In this document: in pieces, positions 43,080 through 51,316 of the stretch
How positions within the stretch are numbered: position 1 is the stretch's first letter
Layout of the letters: every line of letters starts with the position of its first letter
Assembly: GCA_963807775.1 (NCBI GenBank)
Contig: CAWECY010000007.1
Span: forward strand, 1 to 64,000
DNA length: 64,000 nt
From: Bog-473 sp963807775
Lineage (GTDB): Bacteria > Actinomycetota > Acidimicrobiia > Acidimicrobiales > RAAP-2
Direction: 5' to 3'
Made by a program: the position numbers and the translations under genes
The notes under the pieces: generated by a model
Told to the model about the DNA's origin: nothing
Database searches by the model: none
The model's input: only the letters and a program-made list of their open reading frames with translations

Positions 43080-44378
43080 GTGCTGAGATACAAGCTGTTG
43101 ACTCGGGCGGGTTTGGCTGTTGCCCTTTTAGTGATCGTGATGGGATTGTCCTCAAACGCAAGTTCTGCAAGTTCGCAACGGTCGCATCTCTCGATTTCAG
43201 TGTCGCTGCTTACCTTTGACTCGACCACTCTGGGCGATTACTCCGCGCCATCTGCCTTCTCGCTTACCAACAATGGGTCGGCCAACGACACGATCGATCT
43301 CACCACCGACGCCACCTTCACGGGACCGGCAGCCGATGATTTTGTCCTAGCCCCGGGCCTCGGTTGCCCAGGGAATGGCACGTCGACCATTGTGCTGGCT
43401 CCCGGCGATTCTTGCCCCGTTGACGTCTACTTCTATCCGAGCGACGTTGGTGAGCGAGACGCCAACCTGAACATCGTGGGTTCGAACGATTCAAGTTCGG
43501 GTGGAGTGAGCCTGAGCCTCGAGGGCGGAGGATCGGTCGGCTATTACGAGGTCGACACGCACGGCAACGTCTTCACAAGCGGTGATGCGCTCTCCTACGG
43601 AAACGCCAGTTCAACGAGGCTTAACGCACCTGTGGTTGGTATCGCCTCAGCCGGCAATGATTTGGGGTACTGGCTCGTGGCTTCGGACGGGGGCATCTTC
43701 ACTTACGGCGACGCCCAGTTCTACGGTTCAACTGGCAGCATCCATCTGAACAAGCCGATCGTTGGGATGGCGGCGACACCAGATGGAAAGGGGTACTGGT
43801 TCGTCGCCTCCGACGGCGGCATCTTTGCCTACGGAGACGCCCAGTTCTATGGCTCAACCGGCAGCATCCACCTGAACAAGCCGATCGTCGGTATGACCCC
43901 AACAGCGGACGGCGGCGGATACTGGCTAGTGGCATCCGACGGCGGCATCTTCGCTTACGGAGACGCCCAGTTCTATGGCTCAACCGGCAGCATCCACCTC
44001 AATCAGCCGATCGTTGGTATGACCGCCACGCCCGACGGGGGCGGCTATTGGTTCGACGCCTCAGACGGAGGCATCTTCAACTACGGAGATGCTCAGTTCT
44101 ATGGCGCCCGAGGTGGGCAAAACGGGACTGCTCCCGTTGTCGGCATGGTGGCGATGCCCAATGGCAGTGGGTACTGGGTTGCCACCTCAGACGGCATCGC
44201 TGGCATGTACGGGGGTGCCCCCGCTCTCGCCAGCAACGTCATTGGCGTTGGAAGCAGCAGTGTCGTCGGCATAACGCTCGACGGTGGCCCAGTCTTGCAG
44301 GACTCAATCGGGATAGCGGCGTTGCGGTCCGACTTCGCGGCCGGAATTCACCCCGGCCAACTGTCCGCCACTCACTAG
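43080..44378 (+). CDS. Secreted GYW-repeat protein
   Basis: GTG at 43080 (VLRYKLLTRAGLAVALLVIV) gives a proper signal peptide ending near NASSAS; the longer frame from 42987 does not. 432 residues. An ASH-like beta domain (FDSTTLGDYSAPSAFSLTNN, ADDFVLAPGLGCPGN, CPVDVYFYPSDVGERDANLN) precedes six to seven repeats of about 45 residues: GYWLVASDGGIFTYGDAQFY, GSTGSIHLNKPIVGM. Repeats 2-4 are almost identical, suggesting recent duplication. Predicted extracellular beta-propeller-like protein. Relative of the broken gene at 1463-4875. Confidence 0.8.
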   Translation: MLRYKLLTRAGLAVALLVIVMGLSSNASSASSQRSHLSISVSLLTFDSTTLGDYSAPSAFSLTNNGSANDTIDLTTDATFTGPAADDFVLAPGLGCPGNGTSTIVLAPGDSCPVDVYFYPSDVGERDANLNIVGSNDSSSGGVSLSLEGGGSVGYYEVDTHGNVFTSGDALSYGNASSTRLNAPVVGIASAGNDLGYWLVASDGGIFTYGDAQFYGSTGSIHLNKPIVGMAATPDGKGYWFVASDGGIFAYGDAQFYGSTGSIHLNKPIVGMTPTADGGGYWLVASDGGIFAYGDAQFYGSTGSIHLNQPIVGMTATPDGGGYWFDASDGGIFNYGDAQFYGARGGQNGTAPVVGMVAMPNGSGYWVATSDGIAGMYGGAPALASNVIGVGSSSVVGITLDGGPVLQDSIGIAALRSDFAAGIHPGQLSATH

Positions 44379-44380
44379 GT

Positions 44381-44416
44381 GCTCCCCAGCCCGCCTCGGC
44401 GGTAGCCAGTTCCGGC
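44381..44416 (+). repeat. DR-like repeat 16
   Basis: GCTCCCCAGCCCGCCTCGGC then GGTAGCCAGTTCCGG; divergent member close to the copy at 36848, three bases after the GYW-repeat gene. Confidence 0.4.
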
Positions 44417-44471
44417 GTTCTAACAGTAGGGCGAAGAATTTGCGTGTTGTGCGAGACAACCGGACCGATCG

Positions 44472-46037
44472 TTATGCCGCGGCCAGGTAGTTGCGTGCGT
44501 ACTGGTCGTCATGGATGGCCAGGGCAGCGGTCATGACCCGTTGGCCATAGGGGGTGACCCGATAGAGCCGTGTTCGTGGGACCTTGGCCACGAGACCGTG
44601 CCCACGCAGCTTGACGATGAGCCGAGACGTCCGCTCGCAGCGACGGTGCGCTTCGGCACGTGTCATGGCTCGGCGACGATAGAGCTGGTCGGTGATGTTG
44701 TGGTTGCGGAACCCGTTGACGTTGTGCTGGCCGGCGAGCACCGCCCGGAAGAGGGAGATGTCGGCTTGGCTGAGCGGGTTGAAACGGGCATGGGTCCGCC
44801 CTTTGGTGGTTCGGGGTCGGCACAAGGCGTCGAGGGCGGCGACGCCTTCGCCCTTGAGGGGTGCGGCCGCCAGGGCGTCGAGGTAGCGGCGGTTCGAGCC
44901 GATCCCCACCTCGTAGTTGCGCCACATGTCGCCGACCCCTTTTCGCATGGGGCACCACCGCCGCTCGCGCCGGCCCGCCTCGTCGGTGACGACGCGCAGG
45001 ACTCGGAACTCGCGCGGATTGTTAATGGTGGTCTCGACCCGGAGCACCGAGACCTTGTCGTAGACCTTGACCCAGTTGCCCGCCACCCGGTGGCGCACGC
45101 GCCAACCTTGGGGTCGGCGCTTGGTGTCGGTGACCACCTGGGCGGCGAGGCTCGGGTGGAGCTTGCGGCCCAAGAAGCCGAGCACGTCTTCGGCGGACAT
45201 GTTCAAGGCGGCGTGTCGGACCAGGTCCGGCCAGACGGCGAGGAGCTCCGAGCGCGACTTGAACATGACGTCGGTGGCGATCTCGGCCTGGTCGAGCACC
45301 CAGTAGTAGCCGCCGAAGCCGGCGCGGGTGATGGAGGCCAACAGGGGGTTGAGGCGTCGGGCGAAGGCATTGAGCACCCGGGGCCAGGACCGATGGGCGA
45401 AGCGGTCGCACAGCTTGGCGGCGCGCTCGAGGTCGTCGATGGCCAAGAGGGAGTTCTCGTAGCGCACATAGCCGATACCGGCCTTGTCGAGTTGGCGGGC
45501 CAGCCATTCGCGGCCGTTGATGTAGATCTGGACCTCGTAGGGGATCCAGCCCTGGATGCGCACGTGCATGAAGCCGAACTCGGGGTCGATCAGGTACATG
45601 TAGTGGTGCAGGCACTTGCGCTCGCGCCGGGTCACCTCGATGCGGTGGGTCTCGTGGCTCTTGCGGACCTGGAAGCTCATGCAGGGCTCCACCGCGCTGA
45701 TGAAGCACACGATCCCCTCGGTGATCCCGTCATCGGCCGCGATCGACTTGGCCAGGTCGTCCTTCATCTGGGTCCGGTTGCGGGTCTTGACATGGTCGAA
45801 GGAGATGCGAGGACGGCCGGATTCGGCCGCCAGACAGTCGACGTTGTTGGCGATGCGATTCGTCGTGGACTTGGCGTACTCGGTGAAGTCCGTGATCGGG
45901 TAACCCTGGGCCCACAAGAGGGCCCGCACCGCGTCGGGCTTGAAGAGGTGCGAGAGGTGACCCTTGAAGATCATCCGGTCGAACATGGCCAGACTGCCGG
46001 TGATGTGGCGGCGGTGAATGTCCTCGAAGCTGTCCAT
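44472..46037 (-). CDS. Conserved protein of unknown function, possible mobile-element protein
   Basis: 521 residues from the ATG at 46037 (MDSFEDIHRRHITGSLAMFD), with GGAGG in the leader. I do not recognise a domain. Visible features: RMIFKGHLSHLFKPDAVRAL, FISAVEPCMSFQVRKSHETH, RRERKCLHHYMYLIDPEFGF, MHVRIQGWIPYEVQIYINGR, WVKVYDKVSVLRVETTINNP and a C-terminal winged-helix-like RLIVKLRGHGLVAKVPRTRL. No DDE, RuvC or Tyr-recombinase motif. From memory near-identical proteins recur in many copies across unrelated bacteria, which would suit a mobile element. Intact here. Confidence 0.6.
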   Translation of the reverse strand: MDSFEDIHRRHITGSLAMFDRMIFKGHLSHLFKPDAVRALLWAQGYPITDFTEYAKSTTNRIANNVDCLAAESGRPRISFDHVKTRNRTQMKDDLAKSIAADDGITEGIVCFISAVEPCMSFQVRKSHETHRIEVTRRERKCLHHYMYLIDPEFGFMHVRIQGWIPYEVQIYINGREWLARQLDKAGIGYVRYENSLLAIDDLERAAKLCDRFAHRSWPRVLNAFARRLNPLLASITRAGFGGYYWVLDQAEIATDVMFKSRSELLAVWPDLVRHAALNMSAEDVLGFLGRKLHPSLAAQVVTDTKRRPQGWRVRHRVAGNWVKVYDKVSVLRVETTINNPREFRVLRVVTDEAGRRERRWCPMRKGVGDMWRNYEVGIGSNRRYLDALAAAPLKGEGVAALDALCRPRTTKGRTHARFNPLSQADISLFRAVLAGQHNVNGFRNHNITDQLYRRRAMTRAEAHRRCERTSRLIVKLRGHGLVAKVPRTRLYRVTPYGQRVMTAALAIHDDQYARNYLAAA

Positions 46038-46284
46038 GGCGGACCTCCCTGGTGGTGCGTTGCCAGCGAGTGTGCACCTTTCGCACAAGCTCGCGTCGCC
46101 GCAGGCCAACGCCGTCAGGGGCGGCTCTGCCGGCCCGGCACCGACCGGTTGCTCGCCGTCGAGGTCATCCCCGCAGACTGCGGCCGATCCCAGCCGGAGT
46201 CTTCACGGTGTTTGGTTGCGGCCGCAGGCTGCGGTAAGGGGCAGCCTTCGCGCACCCGACCGGTATTGCCAAGTTGCGGATGGC

Positions 46285-46809
46285 CTATGGGGTCGGTTGC
46301 CTCGGGCTTGCAACAATGGCCACCAGAGGGATCGGCCGAGACGTTTTCGCTTGATACGCGTCATACCGCCTGTTGTTGGTCCCGTTCATGAGTTCCCAGA
46401 GCCGTGGATAGTCGGGATCCGTCGAGTCGATGACCGTGGCCCTTCCAGGGAACCGCCTGCGACCCACCTGGACTTCGACTTCCGGTCTGGCGCACAAGTT
46501 GTGGAACCAGGCCGGTGCGTGATCCTTTCCGTCGTTCGAGGCGGCCACAATGATCTTTTCCCCGTCCCGCGCGAATACCAGAGCCGTCAACCGGGGCTGG
46601 CCCGTTCTGCGTCCGACGGTGCGCAAGAGGAGGGTCCACGCCCCGATCATGCCTGCACCGACCCGGCCATCACTTCGGGCATAGATCCATCTGTGGAGTC
46701 GCAACATTGCTGCGGGCCCACTCTTGGGTGCGGTCAGCCTGTTCATGGTTCTGGGGATGAGCGGCGGCAGCTGGTCGCCCCCGACGGTGAGATCGGTCTT
46801 CGTGTTCAT
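46285..46809 (-). CDS. Deazaflavin (F420)-dependent nitroreductase-family protein
   Basis: 174 residues. The Ddn/DUF385 split-barrel signature is present: RWIYARSDGRVGAGMIGAWT, LLLRTVGRRTGQPRLTALVF, KIIVAASNDGKDHAPAWFHN, LCARPEVEVQVGRRRFPGRA. Such proteins use F420H2 to reduce quinones or nitro compounds and are typical of actinobacteria. It starts two bases after the TetR stop, so both form one operon and the regulator probably controls it. Confidence 0.85.
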   Translation of the reverse strand: MNTKTDLTVGGDQLPPLIPRTMNRLTAPKSGPAAMLRLHRWIYARSDGRVGAGMIGAWTLLLRTVGRRTGQPRLTALVFARDGEKIIVAASNDGKDHAPAWFHNLCARPEVEVQVGRRRFPGRATVIDSTDPDYPRLWELMNGTNNRRYDAYQAKTSRPIPLVAIVASPRQPTP

Positions 46810-46811
46810 CG

Positions 46812-47507
46812 TTACCTCGCTCTCGTGTTCCTGGCGTTCGGTGTCTTGTTTCGACTTGCAGCGGAGCGGGCCTTCTTCGCCGGATGGGTGGGATGTCGGG
46901 CGGCGAGCGTCGGCATCATCAGGGCCAGGACCTCCTCGGTTCGTTCCCAGAGGTCCTTACCGCCCGAGTCCAGGAGCGACAGTGAGTCGATTCCGACGAT
47001 CCAGGCAAAGATCGCCCGAGCCGTGGAGAGGGGATCGAGACGCGCCGCGAACTCTCCCGAGCGAACCCCACGCTCGATTAGGTCGGCGATGGACTGCACT
47101 CCGAGCGCCTGGAACGACGCGTACTCCGAGCCAGGGCCGGAACGGACGCTCAGGTCGGCTCCCAGGCGGACGACACAGTGCATGGTGGGGTCGTCGGAGA
47201 TCAGCCGCGCTCGGCGTCGCAAGGCACTACGCAGCTCGTCGCTCGCGGAAGCACCCGGTTCCGCATCTGCCCCGAGTCGAGCGATCAGCTCCTGCTGCTT
47301 GGCCCGGAAGGCGGCGAGGGCGACTTCCTCCTTGTTCGAGAAGTGGAAGTAGAACGCGCCTTTGCTCATCCCACTGGCGAGGATGAGATCGTTGAGGGAG
47401 ACGCCATCGAAGCCATTCTCGGCAAAAGCCCGGGCTGCGGTGTCGATAATGAGCGAACGCGTTCGCTCGGCGCGCTGTTGACGGGCCCCCGTAGTGCTCG
47501 TTGGCAT
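46812..47507 (-). CDS. TetR-family regulator
   Basis: 231 residues from the ATG at 47507 (MPTSTTGARQQRAERTRSLI). HTH: IIDTAARAFAENGFDGVSLN and DLILASGMSKGAFYFHFSNK, then EEVALAAFRAKQQ, the classical TetR N-terminus; the C-terminal ligand domain (FAWIVGIDSLSLLDSGGKDL) ends in a basic tail. An operator lies 13 bases upstream. First gene of a two-gene operon with the nitroreductase-like protein. Confidence 0.9.
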   Translation of the reverse strand: MPTSTTGARQQRAERTRSLIIDTAARAFAENGFDGVSLNDLILASGMSKGAFYFHFSNKEEVALAAFRAKQQELIARLGADAEPGASASDELRSALRRRARLISDDPTMHCVVRLGADLSVRSGPGSEYASFQALGVQSIADLIERGVRSGEFAARLDPLSTARAIFAWIVGIDSLSLLDSGGKDLWERTEEVLALMMPTLAARHPTHPAKKARSAASRNKTPNARNTRAR

Positions 47508-47520
47508 CAGCAATAGTAAA

Positions 47521-47541
47521 ACATACCGATCGGTCGGTTTA
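47521..47541 (-). promoter_or_regulatory. TetR-type operator
   Basis: ACATACCGATCGGTCGGTTT contains a palindrome ACCGATCGGT with extended arms, the usual A/T-flanked ACCGACCGGTCGGT form for this family, directly before the tetR start. Confidence 0.7.
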
Positions 47542-47564
47542 CAAGCCAAGTCCGACCGCCCGAC

Positions 47565-47630
47565 ATGCCGGATACCGGACGCCCGCCGCCTGAACCCCCT
47601 AGCCCCGTTGTGCCGGTATGGGGCAGGGGT
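47565..47630 (+). repeat. 66-bp direct repeat, left copy (contains a DR)
   Basis: Starts TGCCGGATACCGGACG and ends TGTGCCGGTATGGGGCAG. It aligns over its length with 50218-50284; the two bracket the acyltransferase gene in the same orientation. Confidence 0.65.
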
Positions 47631-47862
47631 CCACGTCTTCATCGCGATCCCTTCTTCGGGTCCTCCTCACTCCCTGGCGACGCCTCCTCCCACGCCGCCG
47701 CTGCCCCCTACAACCGCCGTCTGAGTCCGCGGGCCTTTGGGTCGGCATGAATCTACCCCGCGTCAATCGCGTCCAAGAGACGACGAAGGGCCTTCGAGGA
47801 GTCTGCAAGAGCGGTGGGAACGGAAGCCAAAACGACCATGCCCGTTGGCGATAACGTCGTGC

Positions 47863-49926
47863 ATGTCTCGGCTGGGGCTCACCCCTCGACATGTCGCGTC
47901 GGGGGACGAATCAGGCACGGCTCCCGAAGACCGGAAGTTCCGGCCGGACGTGCAGGGTCTTCGAGCCGTCGCCGTCTTGCTCGTTGTCCTTTTCCACAGC
48001 GGCGTCTCCGCCCTGAGCGGTGGCTATGTCGGCGTCGACGTCTTCTTCGTCATCTCGGGCTTCGTCATTACCGGGGTGCTCCTGCGGGAGCGGGCGTCCA
48101 CCGGCCGGACGTCAATACTTGCGTTCTACGGGCGACGCTGCCGGCGCATCCTTCCCGCCGCCTCCGTCGTTATCATCGTCACCGTCGTCGCCTCGTACTG
48201 GGTCCTCGGCGTGTTGTCCGGGGCTCGGACGGCGGTCGACGGCCGATGGGCTGCGATCTTCCTGGTCAACTTCCACTTCGCGTCCGAGGGAACGAACTAC
48301 CTCGCCTCGCACAACTGCCGTCGCCGCTTCAGAACTTCTGGTCCTTGTCGGTCGAAGAGCAGTTCTATCTGGTCTACCCGACCCTGTTCCTGCTGGTGGC
48401 AGCAGCCCGTACCGCGTCTCCATGCGGGTTCGCCTGACCGTCGGCCTCCTGGTCGTCATCGTCGCCTCGTTCGCACTCTCGGTGATGCAAACGTCGACGA
48501 ACCCCACCGTCGCCTTCTTCTCCCCTTTTACCGCGCCTGGGAGTTGGCCCTCGGGGGACTGGTCGCTGTCGGGACGAGGTGGCTCTTGCGCGCCCCCGCC
48601 CAGGTGGCCGCCGCTATGACCTGGTTGGGGCTCGGGGCGATCCTGGTGGCCGCCTTCACGTTCACCAGTCAGACGGCCTATCCCGGCTCGCTGGTGGCGA
48701 TCCCCGTCGTCGGTGCCGGGTTGGTCATCGCCGGTGGGGTGGCCGCCCCTCGCTACGGAGTCGAATCACTGCTCCGATTGCCTCCGTGTGGCTGGTTGGG
48801 GAACCTGTCGTATTCGCTCTACCTGTGGCATTGGCCCATCCTGATCATCGCGGCCGAATCCCGAGGCAAGACCAGCTTGTCCTTCGCCCAGAACGTGCCC
48901 TTTCTCGCTCTCGCGCTCCTCGCGTCCGTCGTCTCTTACGCGCTCGTCGAGAACCCGATTCGCCATGCCGCCTACCCGCGTCGCTGGGTGCCCCTGGCCC
49001 TCGGGGTCGGTCTGATCGCCCTGACCGCGACGGTGGTGTCCGTGGTGGTGCCCAGCGTGCCGGCGGTCAATACCACCTCGTTGTCGAAGGACAAGGTCAC
49101 ACCCGGATCGGACGGGGAGATTGCGCGACTCGTCCGGTCCTCTGATCAGATCACGCGCCTTCCGGCCGACCTCACCCCCACCCTGCTAAACGCCGGGAGC
49201 GATTTTGGGTGGCCCCCGGCCTCGTGCATGACCGTCTTGGTGCCGCAGCGCTGTGTGTTCGGGGATCCGTTCGGAAGTCACACCATGGTTCTCTACGGTG
49301 ACTCCCATGCCCTGATGTGGTTCCAGTCTCTGGACGAAATCGCCATCCATGCGCACTGGCGATTGATCGATTTGGGACACGATTACTGCATGGCCAACAA
49401 GTATCCCACCGGAAGCACAAATACCTCAAACCCCATTCTTAGTTTTTGCAGTCGATGGCAAAGCCAGGCCATCCGCAGAATCAGACAGATCGACCCAGAC
49501 CTTGTCATCGTCACGCAGGAATACCAGCCGGGCTTCGGAGAGGATCCCTACACGGCGCAGCAGTGGGAGAAGGCGCTCAAGGAAACCCTGGAAGAGATAG
49601 CGGGGCCACAGACGAAGCTGGTCGTGCTCGGCAACATTCCGATCATCGACGCGAGCCCCCCGGACTGCCCGGCTGAGCACCCTACGCAGGTGCAGCTGTG
49701 CTCAGGGTCGCCGTCATCCAACCAGAAATACAACGTGGCCGAGCAGCGAGCGGTTACGGCCGAGGGCGGGCGCTATATCACGGTGACACCTTGGTTCTGT
49801 GCCGAGAGGTGCAGTGCCGTCATCGGGCGTTACCAGGTTTATACGGACAAGCTGCATGTCACGGGGACATACTCGCTTTTTCTGCAACGAGCCCTGGCCC
49901 AGCAACTGCAGCTTGCCAAACTCTGA
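47863..49926 (+). CDS. OafA/AT3-type acyltransferase with C-terminal SGNH domain, internally frame-disturbed
   Basis: Start ATG 47863 (MSRLGLTPRHVASGDESGTA); the frame runs through to 49926. N-terminal AT3 membrane domain: RPDVQGLRAVAVLLVVLFHS, DVFFVISGFVITGVLLRERA, FYGRRCRRILPAA, then helices to ALVENPIRHAAYPRRW. C-terminal SGNH-like part: SHTMVLYGDSHALMWFQSLD (GDS-type block). Between about 48318 and 48530 the read frame is scrambled; the correct sequence is found in two other frames (LPSPLQNFWSLSVEEQFYLV, then MRVRLTVGLLVVIVASFALS), so three indels cancel out. Probable role: acetylation of a surface polysaccharide or lipid. Confidence 0.75.
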   Translation: MSRLGLTPRHVASGDESGTAPEDRKFRPDVQGLRAVAVLLVVLFHSGVSALSGGYVGVDVFFVISGFVITGVLLRERASTGRTSILAFYGRRCRRILPAASVVIIVTVVASYWVLGVLSGARTAVDGRWAAIFLVNFHFASEGTNYLASHNCRRRFRTSGPCRSKSSSIWSTRPCSCWWQQPVPRLHAGSPDRRPPGRHRRLVRTLGDANVDEPHRRLLLPFYRAWELALGGLVAVGTRWLLRAPAQVAAAMTWLGLGAILVAAFTFTSQTAYPGSLVAIPVVGAGLVIAGGVAAPRYGVESLLRLPPCGWLGNLSYSLYLWHWPILIIAAESRGKTSLSFAQNVPFLALALLASVVSYALVENPIRHAAYPRRWVPLALGVGLIALTATVVSVVVPSVPAVNTTSLSKDKVTPGSDGEIARLVRSSDQITRLPADLTPTLLNAGSDFGWPPASCMTVLVPQRCVFGDPFGSHTMVLYGDSHALMWFQSLDEIAIHAHWRLIDLGHDYCMANKYPTGSTNTSNPILSFCSRWQSQAIRRIRQIDPDLVIVTQEYQPGFGEDPYTAQQWEKALKETLEEIAGPQTKLVVLGNIPIIDASPPDCPAEHPTQVQLCSGSPSSNQKYNVAEQRAVTAEGGRYITVTPWFCAERCSAVIGRYQVYTDKLHVTGTYSLFLQRALAQQLQLAKL

Positions 49927-50045
49927 GGGGGATCCCGCACCGGAGTGAACAGCGCTGTCTGGAAACGACCTGTGACCGCTCGACCACCACCCCCTTCTCG
50001 AACTTCACACTGGCACGAACCAACGCGACGAGGTGCGGTGCGTTG

Positions 50046-50190
50046 ACGGCCCACCAGCGGGGGGATCTTCAATAACCTGGGCACGCTCAAAAACGACGCG
50101 ACCACGATGACCGGCAACACCCCGCAGGACGTCTGCCCGATGACCGACTCGTACACCTACAACGGCTGCTGCCCGGAAGCCGTGGCGTAG
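50046..50190 (+). pseudogene. C-terminal fragment of a beta-helix-type surface protein
   Basis: A frame ending at TAG 50188-50190 reads GIFNNLGTLKNDATTMTGNT then PQDVCPMTDSYTYNGCC, similar to the last turns of right-handed beta-helix proteins with GGGIFNNxGTLTLxxSTVTGNT repeats. An in-frame stop lies just upstream and no start is available, so it is a remnant. Confidence 0.5.
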
Positions 50191-50217
50191 TCATCCGGTG
50201 GCCACATCCGCTTGCAA

Positions 50218-50284
50218 CTGCCGGATACCGGGCGTCCCGCCGCCATTAACTCCCTGCCACCGATGTGCCTGCGTACGGGGGCAC
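50218..50284 (+). repeat. 66-bp direct repeat, right copy (contains DR 18)
   Basis: TGCCGGATACCGGGCG at the start and TGCCTGCGTACGGGGGCAC at the end; direct partner of 47565-47630. Confidence 0.7.
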
Positions 50285-50440
50285 GGCCGCGAGAGTCGGG
50301 TAGCGCCCTACTGAACATCGTCCGTGGGTACGGTTCACCGATCTGATGCGCATGCGAAGCACATGAGTTAGAGCTAATCAGAGAAATTTCTGAGCCAGCC
50401 GAGTATTGCCGGCTACTGACGAAGATCAGATATTTGGGTA

Positions 50441-51310
50441 TCACTCCGCTCGTGGCGGCGGCCATCCCGGCACGAGCCTGCGCTCCCGGCAGAGCTGGCG
50501 CGACGACACCATCTGCCCGGCGTAAGGGGCGGCGTCGGGGTCGGCACCCAGCCACGCCGCCACCTCGCCCGCCACCTCGGGCGGCGCGGGGACGTGGCCG
50601 GCATCGGTGAGCACCTTGTCCATGCCCGAGGCGCGCATGGACTCGGTGAGCGTGAGCCCGGGCGCAATGGAGAAGGCCAGGATGCCGGAGCCGGCGAACT
50701 CCACGTGGCACATGTCGGTGACGCGGTGGAAGGCCGCCTTGGCGGCCGCGTAGGCCACGCCCCAGCCGCCTTGGCCGGCGGGAGCCGGCGGCGTCGTGAA
50801 GGCGGCCTCCGACAGCATGTTGACCAAACGCCCCTCGCCCCGCTCGAGCATCTGGGGGAGCACGAGTTGCGTGAGGAGTAGCGGGTGCAGGTAGTCGCCC
50901 ACCAGGCAGCGCTCGGCCAGCTCGAGTGGCAGATCGAGGATGCGGTCCATCGTTCCCGGTCCCTGGTAGATGGCGTTGTTCACCAGTACGTCGACGCGCC
51001 CTAGGCCCGCCAGCGCCTCCATGGCGGCTCCCTCGACCGAGGACCGGTCCATTAGGTCCATTCGCACGCTTAGGCAGGTGCGGCCGTACGCCTCGATCTC
51101 GGACGCGGTCGACTCGAGGCTCCCGGCGATCGGCGTGGCCTCGTCGGCGACCAGGACGCTCGAAGGCTGCGCCCGCCCGTCGCCCTCCTTCACGGTACGC
51201 GCCGTGATCACGACGTCGAAGCCCCGACGGGCCAGGGCGACGGCGGCACAGCGGCCGATGCCGCGGCTGGCGCCGGTGACCAGCGCCACCCGGCGCGTTG
51301 CCTCAGCCAC
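50441..51310 (-). CDS. Short-chain dehydrogenase/reductase
   Basis: 289 residues. Cofactor motif VALVTGASRGIGRCAAVALA, VDVLVNNAIYQG (NNAG-like), NMLSEAAF (Ser) and YAAAKAAFHRVTD (YxxxK catalytic). A long loop GDGRAQPSSVLVADEATPIA after strand 2 is unusual but in frame. Starts six bases after the stop of the next SDR gene, so both are one operon and may act in the same lipid or steroid-type pathway. Confidence 0.88.
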   Translation of the reverse strand: MAEATRRVALVTGASRGIGRCAAVALARRGFDVVITARTVKEGDGRAQPSSVLVADEATPIAGSLESTASEIEAYGRTCLSVRMDLMDRSSVEGAAMEALAGLGRVDVLVNNAIYQGPGTMDRILDLPLELAERCLVGDYLHPLLLTQLVLPQMLERGEGRLVNMLSEAAFTTPPAPAGQGGWGVAYAAAKAAFHRVTDMCHVEFAGSGILAFSIAPGLTLTESMRASGMDKVLTDAGHVPAPPEVAGEVAAWLGADPDAAPYAGQMVSSRQLCRERRLVPGWPPPRAE

Positions 51311-51316
51311 GCCGCA

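Noticed and set aside
44511..46391. 626-residue plus-strand ORF
   Set aside because: It is the exact antisense of the conserved 521-residue protein and has the Val/Gly/Asp-rich composition of a GC-rich shadow frame.
13335..50284. Calling the array a classical integron
   Set aside because: No IntI with its extra domain is visible, and the DR arms do not fit the GTTRRRY/RYYYAAC boxes. Kept as an integron-like hypothesis only.
1..50300. Prophage or plasmid
   Set aside because: No capsid, terminase, portal, tail, replication or conjugation gene is present; only transposases and two recombinase pairs.
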